64,000 bases of DNA from Willaertia magna (GCA_902984215.1 CADWAF010001108.1:1-64000); one strand, 5' to 3'; positions 21,371 to 31,668 are shown, counted from the stretch's first letter. Made by a program: numbers and translations. Notes: generated by a model from the letters alone, not told the origin.

Positions 21371-22213
21371 CTATTTACAAAAAATTACAAAAACAAAAGT
21401 TCCAACAGTAAGCAAACATATTATAGTACAACATAATCCAATTGGTAAAATTACAACTAATCCAACAATTAACATTATAATATTTGTACTATCTGATTTG
21501 CAATCATTTAAACTATTAATTATTTTAAAATCTCCTCCACCTTCAATACCAAAATAACTTGTATAATTAAAACCAATCCTTTTATCTAATTCTTTAACAA
21601 TAGATTTCCCGCCATTGTCAAATTTCCAAAATTCACCACTGATTTGAATTGATGAACCTTTACAAGCTTCAATTTTTTCATCACAATAATACGTGATTGG
21701 AATAGTTGTTGTTAAATCTATATCTTCAAATACAAAATTAGCTTTTAGTAAAGAATTGATATAAATTCCTTTTAAATTTTGTAACAATGATTGCTTCACA
21801 ATTGGAAATTCTTTTGACACTTTAAATTTAATATTTAATCTACTATATTCTGTACCAATAATTAATATCCATGATTTTTGAACAGTTTGTTCTATTGAAA
21901 TTGTTATTTCAGAATATAATGGATTTTTAAGAAAATAATAAAAAACAAATGGATTGTTACTATCTGAATTGATCTTAAGATTATTTGGTATTGTAAGAAA
22001 GTTTTGTTTTGATGCATCACTATGTATTTTTCAAATTAATTTATTCGTTAAATTATTATCTACTTACCATTCTACACAAAAAGAGAAATCGGAAAAGAGT
22101 GGATTTGTTAATTTAATTAAAACTGGATCTGTTCTTTCCTTGCAAAATGTCACATGGAGGAAAATGTAAAAGAATAATAGAAAGAGAAATGGATATTTAT
22201 TAATGCAAGACAT
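21371..22213 (-). CDS. Secreted/type I membrane protein, unknown
   Basis: Exons 22213-22068 and 22019-21371 flank a 48-nt GTAAGT...TAG intron, joining in phase through a Cys codon to give 264 aa. It starts with a signal peptide (MSCINKYPFLFLLFF), has a predicted ectodomain of about 205 residues with several Cys, and ends in one long hydrophobic segment of about 35 residues with almost no cytosolic tail. No domain recognised. Without the intron only the C-terminal 149 residues would be called and the signal peptide missed. Convergent with the gene before it. Confidence 0.65.
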
Positions 22214-22888
22214 TTTTTTATAAAGTGAAAATTTATTGACACCTTTTACAACCATGCATGTAATGCAATAAATTCTTTGCGTAATAATTATTTATCAAAT
22301 TATACATACTGTAGCTGTTTTCTTTTAAGAGTAAATCAAAACCATACTTTCCAAAGGTTTGAGGTAGTCAATCTCTATTAGAGGACAAAGGTTAAAGATT
22401 CTGTCAAATGATTCCAGTAATAGTGCACATTAGTTTTCATGTAAAAGGTATGTGCTTCATGCTCTAAAACAAGAAGTAACGAACAGTCACTAAAACAATC
22501 AATTCATCATGCCTCTGTGAATGTTTTTATACAACATCAATATGGGTTTGTTAGAATAAGTCTATTTTTCTGTTCTAACATTTGACGTACAAATATTCTA
22601 CACTATTTAAATGCGTGGAAACAGTCGCACGTCGTTCAAACATAAAAATTCCAACGTCGAATTGGATGAACGGGAACAACCAAGAAGCCACGAAATCCGT
22701 ACATAAAAATTCCTGTAGCCCTTTGTTATAAATCAATAAGAAAAAACTGTTCGATAGCGATAGAGTAGTAGCAATCAAAATTAATAGTAAACGTTTGGAT
22801 TAACAGGCCTGTATCAAATTCTTTTCTGGACTTGATAAATCTTAGAATTTCATTGAACAAAAGAAAAACCTAAAGTAACAACACCTAT
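22214..22888. other. Intergenic, 675 bp, partly GC-enriched
   Basis: No convincing ORF. From about 22500 to 22780 the base composition is visibly more balanced than the surroundings, and ACATAAAAATTCC occurs twice (about 22640 and 22702). A structured RNA is possible, but I recognise none of the standard families. Confidence 0.35.
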
Positions 22889-23089
22889 ATGACTGAAGAA
22901 AGTTTTGTTGAAGAGATGCCACTACAAGTGGCAGAAGAAACACCGCTAATGGTGTTATCAACGAATCCTTTTCATTTATCTCAACATTTAACGAAGGAAC
23001 AAGTCAATGATATTTTTAATGAATGGTTTTGTTCTACTAAATATTATAAACCAAATCTTGAAAAGAATAATTCACCTGATGACACTTAA
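22889..23089 (+). CDS. Small hypothetical protein, 66 aa
   Basis: Open from ATG (MTEESFVEEMPLQ) to TAA. Acidic N-terminus, then a region (LTKEQVNDIFNEWF) that could form an amphipathic helix. A-rich leader before the ATG, as in neighbouring genes. No family recognised; a short chance ORF is possible. Confidence 0.4.
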   Translation: MTEESFVEEMPLQVAEETPLMVLSTNPFHLSQHLTKEQVNDIFNEWFCSTKYYKPNLEKNNSPDDT

Positions 23090-23334
23090 TTCTACTAATT
23101 CATTATTACCATTATTATCATCTAATTACATACTAAGTTATTTGTAAATACTAAATTTTAGAAAATTATATAATTTTGATTGTAAATAAGCCACGCCGAG
23201 AACGCACAGACTAAACACAACGATATTGTCTTACATAAACTTGTATAGACTAATACGCTCACTAACTAGGAAGATTAATAAAAAAAAGCTTTCTTTACTT
23301 TTTTTTCTGTTTTAATTTTCAGTTAAAACTTGAA

Positions 23335-23344
23335 TGGCGCCAAA
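23335..23344 (+). promoter_or_regulatory. E2F-like site upstream of the NBR1-like gene
   Basis: TGGCGCCAAA lies about 50 bp before the ATG at 23392 and matches the core of the E2F/DP consensus. Such GC-rich words are rare in this AT-rich DNA. Confidence 0.4.
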
Positions 23345-23391
23345 CCAATAATTAATCGAATTCCATTAAATAAAAAAATTAAAATAAAAAA

Positions 23392-25506
23392 ATGAAAAAC
23401 AGATCCCCGCACCATCTGACACAGTTCGGGAATGATGAAGAAATTAATAATGAAAGACATTTTACTGATGATTTCTTCTTAGCAGATGAAGATATTTCCG
23501 ATCTATTAAACTATGGTTACTATAAACAAGAACACCATAGTAATCATCCTTCTTCTCCCTTCTTTTCCTCTTCCAACAATTCTTCTAATAATAACCATCA
23601 TCAAGTAACTTCTTCTCCTAACACCAATAACACTAATAATATTCAAATAAGTGTATCTATTGAAACTGCAATTGATGAAAATTTTCGCAAACAATGGTCA
23701 AATTATGATTTAAAAAAAGATAATGAAATGTATGAAAAATATAATATTGCTTTAAAAATTACAAATCTTTCACAATTTCATGAAACACCAAATTTATTAT
23801 TAAATTGTAGACATGAAATACATGATAAAGGAGATATCTGTCAATTAATAAATAAAAAAACAAATATATGTGGAGATTATTTAGATTTTTTATTATTTGA
23901 TGGAAATTCATTTCAATTACAACCAAGAGAAGAAAAGATAATAATTGTATCAATTTCAAGACCTTCAAAAACAATGGTTTCACATGGGAAATATTTTATA
24001 CAATTTTTTGTTTTAACTTTTAATGATTTTCAATGTTTATGTCATACTAAACAAATTAAGATTTTAACCAGTAAGAATAAAAATAATAGAACGAAAAGAA
24101 TTAATTACGACCCAACAAGACAAGATATTTCAGTTAAAAATTTAGTCCCAAAAGAATGGCAATCATTACAAACATCACACCAAGTGTTTGATGCTTGTTT
24201 TTGGGATGATATTATTTTAAGTGGAGAAAAGAGAAAGCTTGATAGTAAGAGTACTACAACAAGCTCATCTGGAAGTACTGGTACCATCACAACAAGTGTT
24301 TCTAATAATAATACCGGCAGCAGTGCAAGTGGGAAAGGTGTTAGTACTAGTAACGTGGCAACTAGTAACAATAGTAATAATAATGTAAGGGATAATAGTA
24401 CTACTCCAATATTGTCTGTAACTCCGCATTCTGTAAATTCTAATGTTAGTAATAGTTCAACTAATAATATTGGTAGTGGCAGTAGTACTAATTCTAATAA
24501 TACATTACAACCAACAATTTCTTCCCCTTTTAAGCAACAACCATTACATCCTTTATCACCAGGTATTGTTCATTCACCATTGGGAGATTTCTTTAGACAA
24601 ACAAGTAGTCCATTCAGAGAAGATACTATTGAATCCTTACTTAATAGTACTACAACAAATAATAATAATCATTTATTGTTAGACCCTCTCAACAATCCAT
24701 TTGAAGAAAGAAACTATATCCCAATAGAAACACATGTGTCAATCATTAAGATATTTCAAAAACAAATTGATTTTTATAAACATCAATTAGAAGTATTATT
24801 AAGAGAATTAAAAAGATATGATAAACGTATGGCTGAAAGTATTTATAAACAATATGTACATGCAGATGTATTGGGTAGAACAAATAATAATAATGAGTTA
24901 TGGTTAAATAACAATAGTTTAGGAAATAGTTCTTGGGAAGAATCGTTACCTTCAGAAGAAGATTTAGAAAATATGTTTAATAAGATGAAAATTATTAAAG
25001 AACAAATTGAACAAAGTATTTCAAATAACTCAAAACAACCACCCCCTTCTCCAATATCGTTTACAAATAATTCTAACAATAATAATTTAAATTCAAATGA
25101 AAATAGTATTGATGATTTATATAATGTACAACATTATGATGTTGAATTTGATGATGATGTAACTATTCCAGATTTCTCTACTATTCCATGTAATACTAAT
25201 TTTATTAAGACATGGAGAGTTACCAATTGTGGTTTACCTTTCCCAATTGGTACATCTATTGTAGTAAAATCTGATAAAGAAACACCATTAGAATATGGTG
25301 AAATATTATTGCCATTAACAAATACAGATGAACAAAGAGTTTTAACAGAACAAGAATTAGCTGGAATTAATGAATGTAAAAATATTTCAGTTTCTATTAA
25401 ATCTCCAATTATTGAGGGTTTATGGAGAAGAGAATATTGTCTTCAATTACCTAATGGTTTAGAATTTGGAGATAATTTAGTTGTTTTATTTAAAACTGTA
25501 AAATAA
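23392..25506 (+). CDS. NBR1/ILRUN-type Ig-like domain protein
   Basis: A 704-aa single-exon protein. The C-terminal ~130 residues carry the Trp-containing pattern of the NBR1 central (FW) domain: FIKTWRVTNCGLPFPIGT, a spacer, then a final strand ending YCLQLPNGLEFGDNL. Family knowledge: this Ig-like fold is found in the autophagy receptor NBR1 and in ILRUN. Here there is no PB1, ZZ or UBA domain, so it is not a canonical autophagy receptor. Residues about 90-220 form a second, possibly beta-rich conserved block of unknown type. Between them lies a long Ser/Thr/Asn-rich low-complexity linker and a short helical segment (about 445-480). Confidence 0.6.
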   Translation: MKNRSPHHLTQFGNDEEINNERHFTDDFFLADEDISDLLNYGYYKQEHHSNHPSSPFFSSSNNSSNNNHHQVTSSPNTNNTNNIQISVSIETAIDENFRKQWSNYDLKKDNEMYEKYNIALKITNLSQFHETPNLLLNCRHEIHDKGDICQLINKKTNICGDYLDFLLFDGNSFQLQPREEKIIIVSISRPSKTMVSHGKYFIQFFVLTFNDFQCLCHTKQIKILTSKNKNNRTKRINYDPTRQDISVKNLVPKEWQSLQTSHQVFDACFWDDIILSGEKRKLDSKSTTTSSSGSTGTITTSVSNNNTGSSASGKGVSTSNVATSNNSNNNVRDNSTTPILSVTPHSVNSNVSNSSTNNIGSGSSTNSNNTLQPTISSPFKQQPLHPLSPGIVHSPLGDFFRQTSSPFREDTIESLLNSTTTNNNNHLLLDPLNNPFEERNYIPIETHVSIIKIFQKQIDFYKHQLEVLLRELKRYDKRMAESIYKQYVHADVLGRTNNNNELWLNNNSLGNSSWEESLPSEEDLENMFNKMKIIKEQIEQSISNNSKQPPPSPISFTNNSNNNNLNSNENSIDDLYNVQHYDVEFDDDVTIPDFSTIPCNTNFIKTWRVTNCGLPFPIGTSIVVKSDKETPLEYGEILLPLTNTDEQRVLTEQELAGINECKNISVSIKSPIIEGLWRREYCLQLPNGLEFGDNLVVLFKTVK

Positions 25507-25794
25507 TTTATTGAAATGTAAAGATAATTGGTAGTAATTATTTTGGAAATAAATAGTAATATAAATTGTAAATGTCATTATTCGTTTATATTTTGCAATA
25601 TTAGTTCAATTTTATCGTTTTACAACAAGCAATTTACATGAACAAACGTAGCAGTTCCCACAATCAATCGTTAGTTATCTGCTCAGTTCTTTTCAAAATT
25701 TTCTGACAAATCACAATTTGAGGGATTTTAGCTGGAATCGAATCGCATTTTAAAGCTTAAATTGCTTTTGATTATACTGAATAATAAAAAAAAT

Positions 25795-27967
25795 ATGCAA
25801 GTTGAATTACGAGAAACATCGTCCACATTGCAGGAAACAAGTTCTGCAACAACGTCTTCAGTGACAAATAATACCAACAAGAGTACAACACTGCAAGTAA
25901 AAGATAGTAATAACCCAACAATTAGCAATAATGCAACAAGTACAATTGCACATACTACAACTAGATCTGTTACTACACATGACAAAGAGAATGATGACAA
26001 TAATTTAAAATTAGAATTAAAAAGAAAACAACAAAATGTCAGACTGCTTTCGTTATTTTTAGGTTTATTATTTGCAATCATCAGTTTCTTTATTGTAGCA
26101 CCGGTCGCTGTTGGTGTTATAATTTTATTTGAACAACGTAAGCGAGAAACAGTTGTTGAACGAGTGAAACAAGTATCAATTACAGCCGAATTATCAATTA
26201 AAAGACAAGTTGAGGTGTCTTTCAGTTCTTTATTGGTTTTGACAGAAGTTTGTAAAAGTTGGAATTTTAACATTACATGGGACAATTTTAATACACTGGG
26301 GAAAACTTTAAGTTTAACCTTTCCAGAAGTAGCTGCCTTTGAATATATACCGAGGCAAGGTTTGAATTTCTATCTAGATTTCGTATATCCTTTGGCTGAC
26401 CCTTCTATTGTTCATAGTCTAATAGGCACAGATTCCCGTCACTTGGACGAAATGTGGAGGGCTGCAAGAGAAAACAGAACGACTATTTTTGGGTAAGTAC
26501 TTGTCAAGTTTATAACTCACAAAATTATATTATTTTGTGACAAATTTGATGTACAAAAGACCTGCACCAATTTTACAAAGCGGTTTGGCGTTAATTGCAC
26601 AACATCCTATCTTTCTAACAAATGGAACATTGTGGGGATTCTCATGTGAGTTATTTATGTTTTCAGATTTGTTTGAGGCTATTAATTTATACAGTGTGTT
26701 AGAAGGATATTACTATCAATTATATGAGTACGCTGAAAATCATATCTTTTTACAAGACGTTGTAGGAACTGGGCACTTTGACAATGTGATTGGTAAAAAT
26801 GTTACACAATTAAATGATTCAATTGAAAGAGATATGGATGTATTAAATTCTAAATGGAAAATTATACTAAAACCAAAAGATGGATGGTTTGATGGAACAT
26901 ATTTGTGGCTGGAAATATTAATTGCTGTAATTTTAATTATTGTTGTATTTATTTTAGTAATTTTAGGTGTTGCACAATTAGTACAAGATCATTTTCGTAA
27001 AAAAGAATATCAATTTATTCAAGAACAATTAGAAATGAAAGTACTAGAAAGAACTAAAGATTTGGCGAATAGTCATCAACAATTATTATATTTATTAGAT
27101 AGAATTTCACAAGAAGAACAACGTGTTAAGAAAATTATAAATAGTATAGAAGATTGTTTGATTACATTTAATTTAGATGGTACACGTATTTTACATTGTA
27201 ATCAATCTTTTTATAAAATATTTGGTTTTAAAGAGATTGACACAATTAATCAACGTATTACATTAAATATGATTTTACCAGAGTTGGATATTACAAAAGA
27301 ATATGCCAAAAGTAATAATGAAAGTGCAACAATTATTTTAGAACTAAAAGCCTTAACTAAATTAGGTAAAGAATTTCAAGTTAAAGTTTCAATTAATTTT
27401 AGTAAAATGTCTTCAAGTGAAATTAAACAAACTATAAATAATTTTAATAATAACTCAATGAATATTGATGTTGAAATGTTAAAAAAACAACAAGAAGTAG
27501 TTTGTATCTTATTAATACATTCTTTATCTGAGAGAAATTTAATTAAAGACTTAAAAGAAAAAGAACAATTATACAGTTTATTAAGAGATCGTTTAGAATT
27601 TCAAGAAATGTTTGACAATCACCAAAAAAGAAAAGAATTTAAAGATTTCTGTCAGAAATCACATAATGATGAAAATATATTATTTTTAGAAGATATTCAG
27701 TTTTACAAAAGTTTAGAAAATATTCAAGAAAGAGTTAATATGCAACATGAAATATTTGATAAATATATTAAAGAAGATGCTCCAAAGCAATTAAATATTT
27801 CTAAAATTGAATTGGAAACATTTTCTTATAAAATTAAAAAAGGTTTGGGTGATTTTGATTTGTTTGAAGAATTAGAAAAGATTGTTATACAGAACGTTGT
27901 TCATGACGTTTATAAAAGATTCAAAGAACACCAAGAAAATAAAGAAGATTTACAGACTTTTATTTAA
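25795..27967 (+). CDS. CHASE-PAS-RGS transmembrane receptor
   Basis: Exons 25795-26492 and 26560-27967 (67-nt intron, phase 2) give 701 aa. Order: Ser/Thr-rich cytosolic N-terminus, membrane helix (about 83-108), CHASE-type ectodomain (about 115-340; contains AFEYIPRQGLNFYLDF, the later GPAPIL and ALIAQHPIFL pattern), second membrane helix (about 360-385), a coiled linker, a PAS domain (about 415-540; IINSIEDCLITFNLDG), and a C-terminal RGS domain (about 570-695; FKDFCQKSHNDENILFLED). Family knowledge: CHASE binds small extracellular ligands in histidine kinases and cyclases; RGS stimulates GTP hydrolysis by G-alpha. The protein therefore looks like a ligand-gated RGS. The ATG used follows an in-frame TTG that is unlikely to start translation. 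Confidence 0.8.
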
Positions 27968-28059
27968 AATTCTGTTCAAAATTTAAATAATTTACCTTGC
28001 AGCAAAGTTCCTTAACATCGGAATTGCATTAAGCTAATTTTCAAACAAATAGGAATAAA

Positions 28060-28590
28060 ATGAGTGAAACTAATATTGCAATTCATCCACATGTTTATTG
28101 GGCACAAAGAACAGATAGGGTTTATCTTTCCGTAGAAATACCTGATGCAACGGAAGTTAAAGTTGGTATTGAAGAAGATGGTCATATTAAAGTAAATGCA
28201 AGATCTGGTAAAGAAGGACAATTATATGAATTCGATACTCAATTGTATGATGAAATTTCTAAAGAAAAATCAAAGTGGAAAACAACTGGTAGATTAATTG
28301 AATTAAACATTGAAAAAAAGAAACCTGGAGAATTTTGGCCTCGTTTATTAAAAACAGAAGTTAAACAAAGATATATTTCTGTTGATTGGGACAAATGGGT
28401 TGATGAAGATGAAGAAGACGAAGATCAATTTGATTGGCATGCTTCCGGTGGTGATGTAAATGAACCAATGGATATGAATGATTTTTATATGAATAACCAA
28501 GGTATGTCTTTTGGACAAGACGAAGAACAACATGGAGAAGAAGAGGAAGAAGAAGAAGAAAAGAAAGTAGATCTTTCCGATTTAGAATAA
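28060..28590 (+). CDS. Hsp90 co-chaperone p23 (Sba1/PTGES3)
   Basis: 176 aa with an N-terminal CS domain: PHVYWAQRTDRVYLSVEIPD at residues 10-29 and the hallmark near the end of the domain, FWPRLLKTEVKQRYISVDWDKW, read here as WPRLL followed by the DWDKW box. A Glu-rich acidic tail follows, as in all p23 proteins. Family knowledge: p23 binds ATP-bound Hsp90 and stabilises client complexes. Length is typical. The stop is 7 bp from the stop of the converging FAM210-like gene, within a near-palindromic AATAAA/TTTATT cluster. Confidence 0.92.
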   Translation: MSETNIAIHPHVYWAQRTDRVYLSVEIPDATEVKVGIEEDGHIKVNARSGKEGQLYEFDTQLYDEISKEKSKWKTTGRLIELNIEKKKPGEFWPRLLKTEVKQRYISVDWDKWVDEDEEDEDQFDWHASGGDVNEPMDMNDFYMNNQGMSFGQDEEQHGEEEEEEEEKKVDLSDLE

Positions 28591-28597
28591 AAATAAT

Positions 28598-29458
28598 TTA
28601 TTTTCTCATTACCCTTCTTATTAATTTATAAACGGCTGGAGTAAGAGCAATGGTAATTGCAAACCTTAAAGGTTCTGTAAATTTAGTTAAAACCCAAGCA
28701 ACAGCAAAGTTAGCATATTGAGAAGATTTCTGTAAATCACTTGTATCTATCCACTTATCAAAACCCTTTTCATGTAACCATAAAAGAACACTCTTTGTGT
28801 TTAATAAGCCTTGTTGTAAAAGTAAGAATAATAAACCTAATGTTAAAAAGTAAACTCCAAAATATACGGCAACTCCAAGTAAACCATATCTTTTAATAAA
28901 TCTTTTAACTTTAGCTAATAATCCTTCTTGTTGACGTATTTCTTCTTCAGTGGTCTCAATTATTAAAATTTCTTGTTCTGGACTCAATTTAATTTCTTGT
29001 TGTTTAAGAAGTTCAATTGGTTGGTCAATTAAGATTTTATGTAATTTTCCTTTATAATCACTTCTTATTTCTTTAATTTCATCAGCGACTGCTGTTTGTC
29101 TATCAATTTTACAAATAAGATCATGATCATCTAATAAATCACCTTCTTTTTTATGCCATTCTATAAGACAAGTACTATTCTTAGTGAGAGCAGGTGCTTT
29201 AATTGTAATATATTTAATTTGTTTTAATTCTTCATTAATTGGTTTAGTAGTGGTATTATTGTTAACAATATTTTTAACATGAAAATATCTCCTATTATTA
29301 TTTTTTAATAAAAAACAAAAATTATTATTCAACTTTTTTAAAAATACATTATTTCCAACTTTTAGTGAATTCTTTAATAAAACCTGGCTCATATTAAAGA
29401 GATGTTTATTACAATTTTTATTTGTTATGAATTTCTTTGTACCAAGTGATAGACTCAT
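28598..29458 (-). CDS. Mitochondrial lipoyl-like/FAM210 (DUF1279) fusion protein
   Basis: 286 aa. The N-terminal ~60 residues are basic with Arg-Arg-Tyr-Phe, as in a mitochondrial presequence. Residues about 85-170 match a biotinyl/lipoyl fold (PALTKNSTCLIEWHKKEGD, then KIDRQTAVADE), but the Lys of the DKA motif that would carry lipoate is missing, so it is probably not lipoylated. Residues about 185-285 match FAM210/DUF1279 (RYGLLGVAVYFGVYFLTLG, later FTEPLRFAITIALTPAVYK), with membrane segments. Family knowledge: FAM210 proteins act at the mitochondrial inner membrane. I do not know of this fusion. The first ATG gives the presequence. Confidence 0.7.
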   Translation of the reverse strand: MSLSLGTKKFITNKNCNKHLFNMSQVLLKNSLKVGNNVFLKKLNNNFCFLLKNNNRRYFHVKNIVNNNTTTKPINEELKQIKYITIKAPALTKNSTCLIEWHKKEGDLLDDHDLICKIDRQTAVADEIKEIRSDYKGKLHKILIDQPIELLKQQEIKLSPEQEILIIETTEEEIRQQEGLLAKVKRFIKRYGLLGVAVYFGVYFLTLGLLFLLLQQGLLNTKSVLLWLHEKGFDKWIDTSDLQKSSQYANFAVAWVLTKFTEPLRFAITIALTPAVYKLIRRVMRK

Positions 29459-29634
29459 TTTTTAATTTTTTTTGAAATCTAAATTTTTAAATTCTTTTTC
29501 ACACCGCTAGTCAATCAAAAGCTTTTTGTACGGTAATGCTGCTATCCCGAGGGTTAGATTAACTCAAATTGATTAATAGTAAAGTATTAAAAGTGGTTTT
29601 TAATTAACCTAGCTTAAAAGGATTGTTGTAATTT

Positions 29635-30132
29635 TTATTGTTCTTTGTTTGTTTCTTGTTGTTCTTCAGAAGTTGTTGTTGGTTTAGGTCGTTTTCTACT
29701 TTCTCTTCTTTCTATACTAGAAATTTGTTCTTCAATTCCCTTTATCGTTACACTTGAATCTAAATTTGCTTCTACTTGTTTTTTATTTAATCTTAAACGG
29801 TATCCTTCTGGATTTTGTAATTCTTCTGTTTGTTCTTTATTCTTTTCTTCGTTCACTTTACTTTCCGTTGAATTATTATTTTCTTCAATAGTAGGTTGTT
29901 CTTCTTTCACTCCTTGAACAATTTGTAAAGTAATAAAGCTAGCGGCTTCATTAGCTTGTTTAATTAAATCTTTTATTCTTCCTTCATCTTTTTCAAATTT
30001 ATTTCTTTCAAATTCTTGTCTAATTTGTCTTTTTGAAAGAGTTAACATTCTACTATCTCCACGGAATGCATAACTTCTTGCTCTGAGTAAAAGCAAATAA
30101 GATTTTAAAACTTCGGAGCGAAGTGAAGACAT
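29635..30132 (-). CDS. LYR-motif complex III assembly factor (LYRM7/MZM1-like)
   Basis: 165 aa from the ATG at 30132. An upstream in-frame ATG at 30201 would add a hydrophobic 23-residue leader and is less likely. The first ~80 residues follow LYRM7/MZM1: VLKSYLLLLRARSYAF (an L-R variant of the LYR motif), then FRGDSRMLTLSKRQIRQEF, and the final IVQGV. Family knowledge: MZM1/LYRM7 chaperones the Rieske iron-sulphur protein in the mitochondrial matrix before insertion into complex III. The C-terminal half is a longer than usual Glu/Lys/Gln-rich extension. Confidence 0.75.
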   Translation of the reverse strand: MSSLRSEVLKSYLLLLRARSYAFRGDSRMLTLSKRQIRQEFERNKFEKDEGRIKDLIKQANEAASFITLQIVQGVKEEQPTIEENNNSTESKVNEEKNKEQTEELQNPEGYRLRLNKKQVEANLDSSVTIKGIEEQISSIERRESRKRPKPTTTSEEQQETNKEQ

Positions 30133-30420
30133 TTTAAAAAAATTAATAAATAATAATTCACAATAAAGTGATACCCAAATAACAACAATTAGATAAAACA
30201 ATTAATTAAATGGGTTGGATGTAATTCAGTTATTTATTGGAAACAAATATTTAATATTTTTCAAAATTAAACCTTTTCAAACTTATTGTTGTCTATAAAA
30301 AAGTTATTCTCTTTAAATTTCGGAAATTCAAAAAAACTGTCTACTCCCTCAATTTTTAAATAATGATTCACATTGATCACACTAAAATTCAATTCTCCTA
30401 AGTTATGTAACTAATTATCA

Positions 30421-30651
30421 TTAAGAAGTACTTGAACAAGAAGAAAGAGAATCACTTTCTTCTAATTCCATACGGTAAAGAGAATATCTTCTATTGTTTT
30501 CTTCATGCACCTTCTTTTCAAATGAAAAATATCCACAAATATCTCCAAGTTGCTTTTCACTATCTTTAAATATTCCACTGACTATCAAGATGAAGGTAAC
30601 AGTAAATAATCCAAACATAATAACAAAGTCAAATGCATTTAGATGAGACAT
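30421..30651 (-). CDS. Tiny single-pass membrane protein, paralogue 1
   Basis: 76 aa. One membrane helix (about 8-27), then the sequence FKDSEKQLGD and a short polar tail ending in Ser/Cys. It is clearly homologous to the ORF at 31435-31668: both share F-K-x-SEKQLGD directly after the helix and similar spacing. Conservation between the two copies shows that both are real genes. The Leu-rich helix at the N-terminus may be a signal anchor, giving an ER or plasma-membrane protein. No known family recognised. Confidence 0.7.
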   Translation of the reverse strand: MSHLNAFDFVIMFGLFTVTFILIVSGIFKDSEKQLGDICGYFSFEKKVHEENNRRYSLYRMELEESDSLSSCSSTS

Positions 30652-30852
30652 TGTTTTGGTGGTATGTTTTGTTTATTTTTTTCGATTTCGGTTTTTGAAA
30701 ATTATTGCGGCTAAAAGTACTTTTTGCTGCTTTCCTTTTGGACTTTTGACCATTTTTTGTTTGTTCACTTACATACAGGGAGGATTCCCCACAAAAACAG
30801 CTTTTGGACTCTGGGGGATTTTGAAAATAGTTTATCACTAAAAATTTTTGAT

Positions 30853-30925
30853 CGCCTTCCGTGGGGCTCGAACCCACGACCGTTGGGTTAAAAGCCCAAC
30901 GCTCTACCGACTGAGCTAGGGAGGC
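30853..30925 (-). tRNA. tRNA-Lys(UUU)
   Basis: 73 nt on the minus strand. The anticodon stem GTTGGG/CCCAAC holds the loop CTTTTAA, anticodon TTT. The D arm (TAGCTCAGTCGGTAGAGC) and T arm (GTGGG TTCGAGC CCCAC) are canonical, and the discriminator is G. The acceptor stem has one mismatch (C5 against A68; the usual base is G), a G-to-A difference on the sense strand. A T5 run follows about 8 nt downstream as the Pol III terminator. No intron. Confidence 0.95.
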
Positions 30926-30997
30926 TCGATAGTTTCCAATTGCCAAGGATTTTTCTGCAAAACAATAAAGAGAAAGTCTTTTGTGTGTGTACTTCAT

Positions 30998-31434
30998 TTA
31001 AACGACTGAAAATGTGGTACTGTTTGTTTGCTTGGTTCCAAAATAATTTGTTTTAAACTTCTTTTGTTCAAGTTGACCAAAACAAAAAATCACCAGATTC
31101 TTCTAGACTGGCTATTTTAATAACGTGGATAACAGGCGTTTACATTAAACCTACATCGCCAATGTGGGTGCAATAAATTATCCCTTATCCTCCAAATAAA
31201 ATATTAATAACCATGGGTCTAAAATAACAAAATATTGTTAGTTTTACACAATCTCTAGTTCTGAAATACATTTACTTTAAGAAATACATCTTACACCTGA
31301 GGACAGTCTCTTTTTTTGTTGTTCGATATTGAATCGTTATCCACGAAACATTGTACCCCTCCGCCAGGATTTTAAGGAAAGTATGAAAACTCTAAATCAT
31401 AATTACATAATCATAAAAAATTACTTTATTCACA
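30998..31434. other. Intergenic between the tRNA and paralogue 2
   Basis: No ORF or known RNA recognised. CGTGGATAAC (31124-31133) has an exact inverted copy GTTATCCACG (31336-31345), about 200 bp apart, which could mark the ends of a small structured transcript or be chance. Confidence 0.3.
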
Positions 31435-31668
31435 ATGTATTATTTGACAACAAACGATTTATTTGTCATGCTGTTTTTATTTTCAATAACTTTTTACGTT
31501 ATCGCTAGTGACTGTTTTAAAAAGAGTGAAAAACAACTTGGAGACTGTCAATACTATTTGCAACTGAAAAGAAGATGTGATACGCAATGTGACAGAGATC
31601 TATTTTGTTTATTAGAAAGAAATAAAGGCGAACAACAGTCTGTAAGCGACGACAACACCCTCAGTTAA
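31435..31668 (+). CDS. Tiny single-pass membrane protein, paralogue 2
   Basis: 77 aa. One membrane helix (about 8-26), then FKKSEKQLGDCQYYLQ and a Cys-containing polar tail (RRCDTQCDRDLFC). It is homologous to the divergently oriented ORF at 30421-30651. The tails differ, with Cys residues gained here. The pair looks like an inverted local duplication around tRNA-Lys. Family unknown. Confidence 0.7.
   Translation: MYYLTTNDLFVMLFLFSITFYVIASDCFKKSEKQLGDCQYYLQLKRRCDTQCDRDLFCLLERNKGEQQSVSDDNTLS

Noticed and set aside
22575..22778. 67-codon minus-strand ORF in the GC-enriched intergenic island
   Set aside because: No good leader or domain; the composition is better explained by an RNA or regulatory region.
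25762..25794. Upstream extension of the CHASE-RGS receptor
   Set aside because: It begins with TTG; the ATG at 25795 has the A-rich context typical of the other genes.
30629..30997. 122-codon ORF across tRNA-Lys
   Set aside because: It reads through the tRNA and is explained by it.
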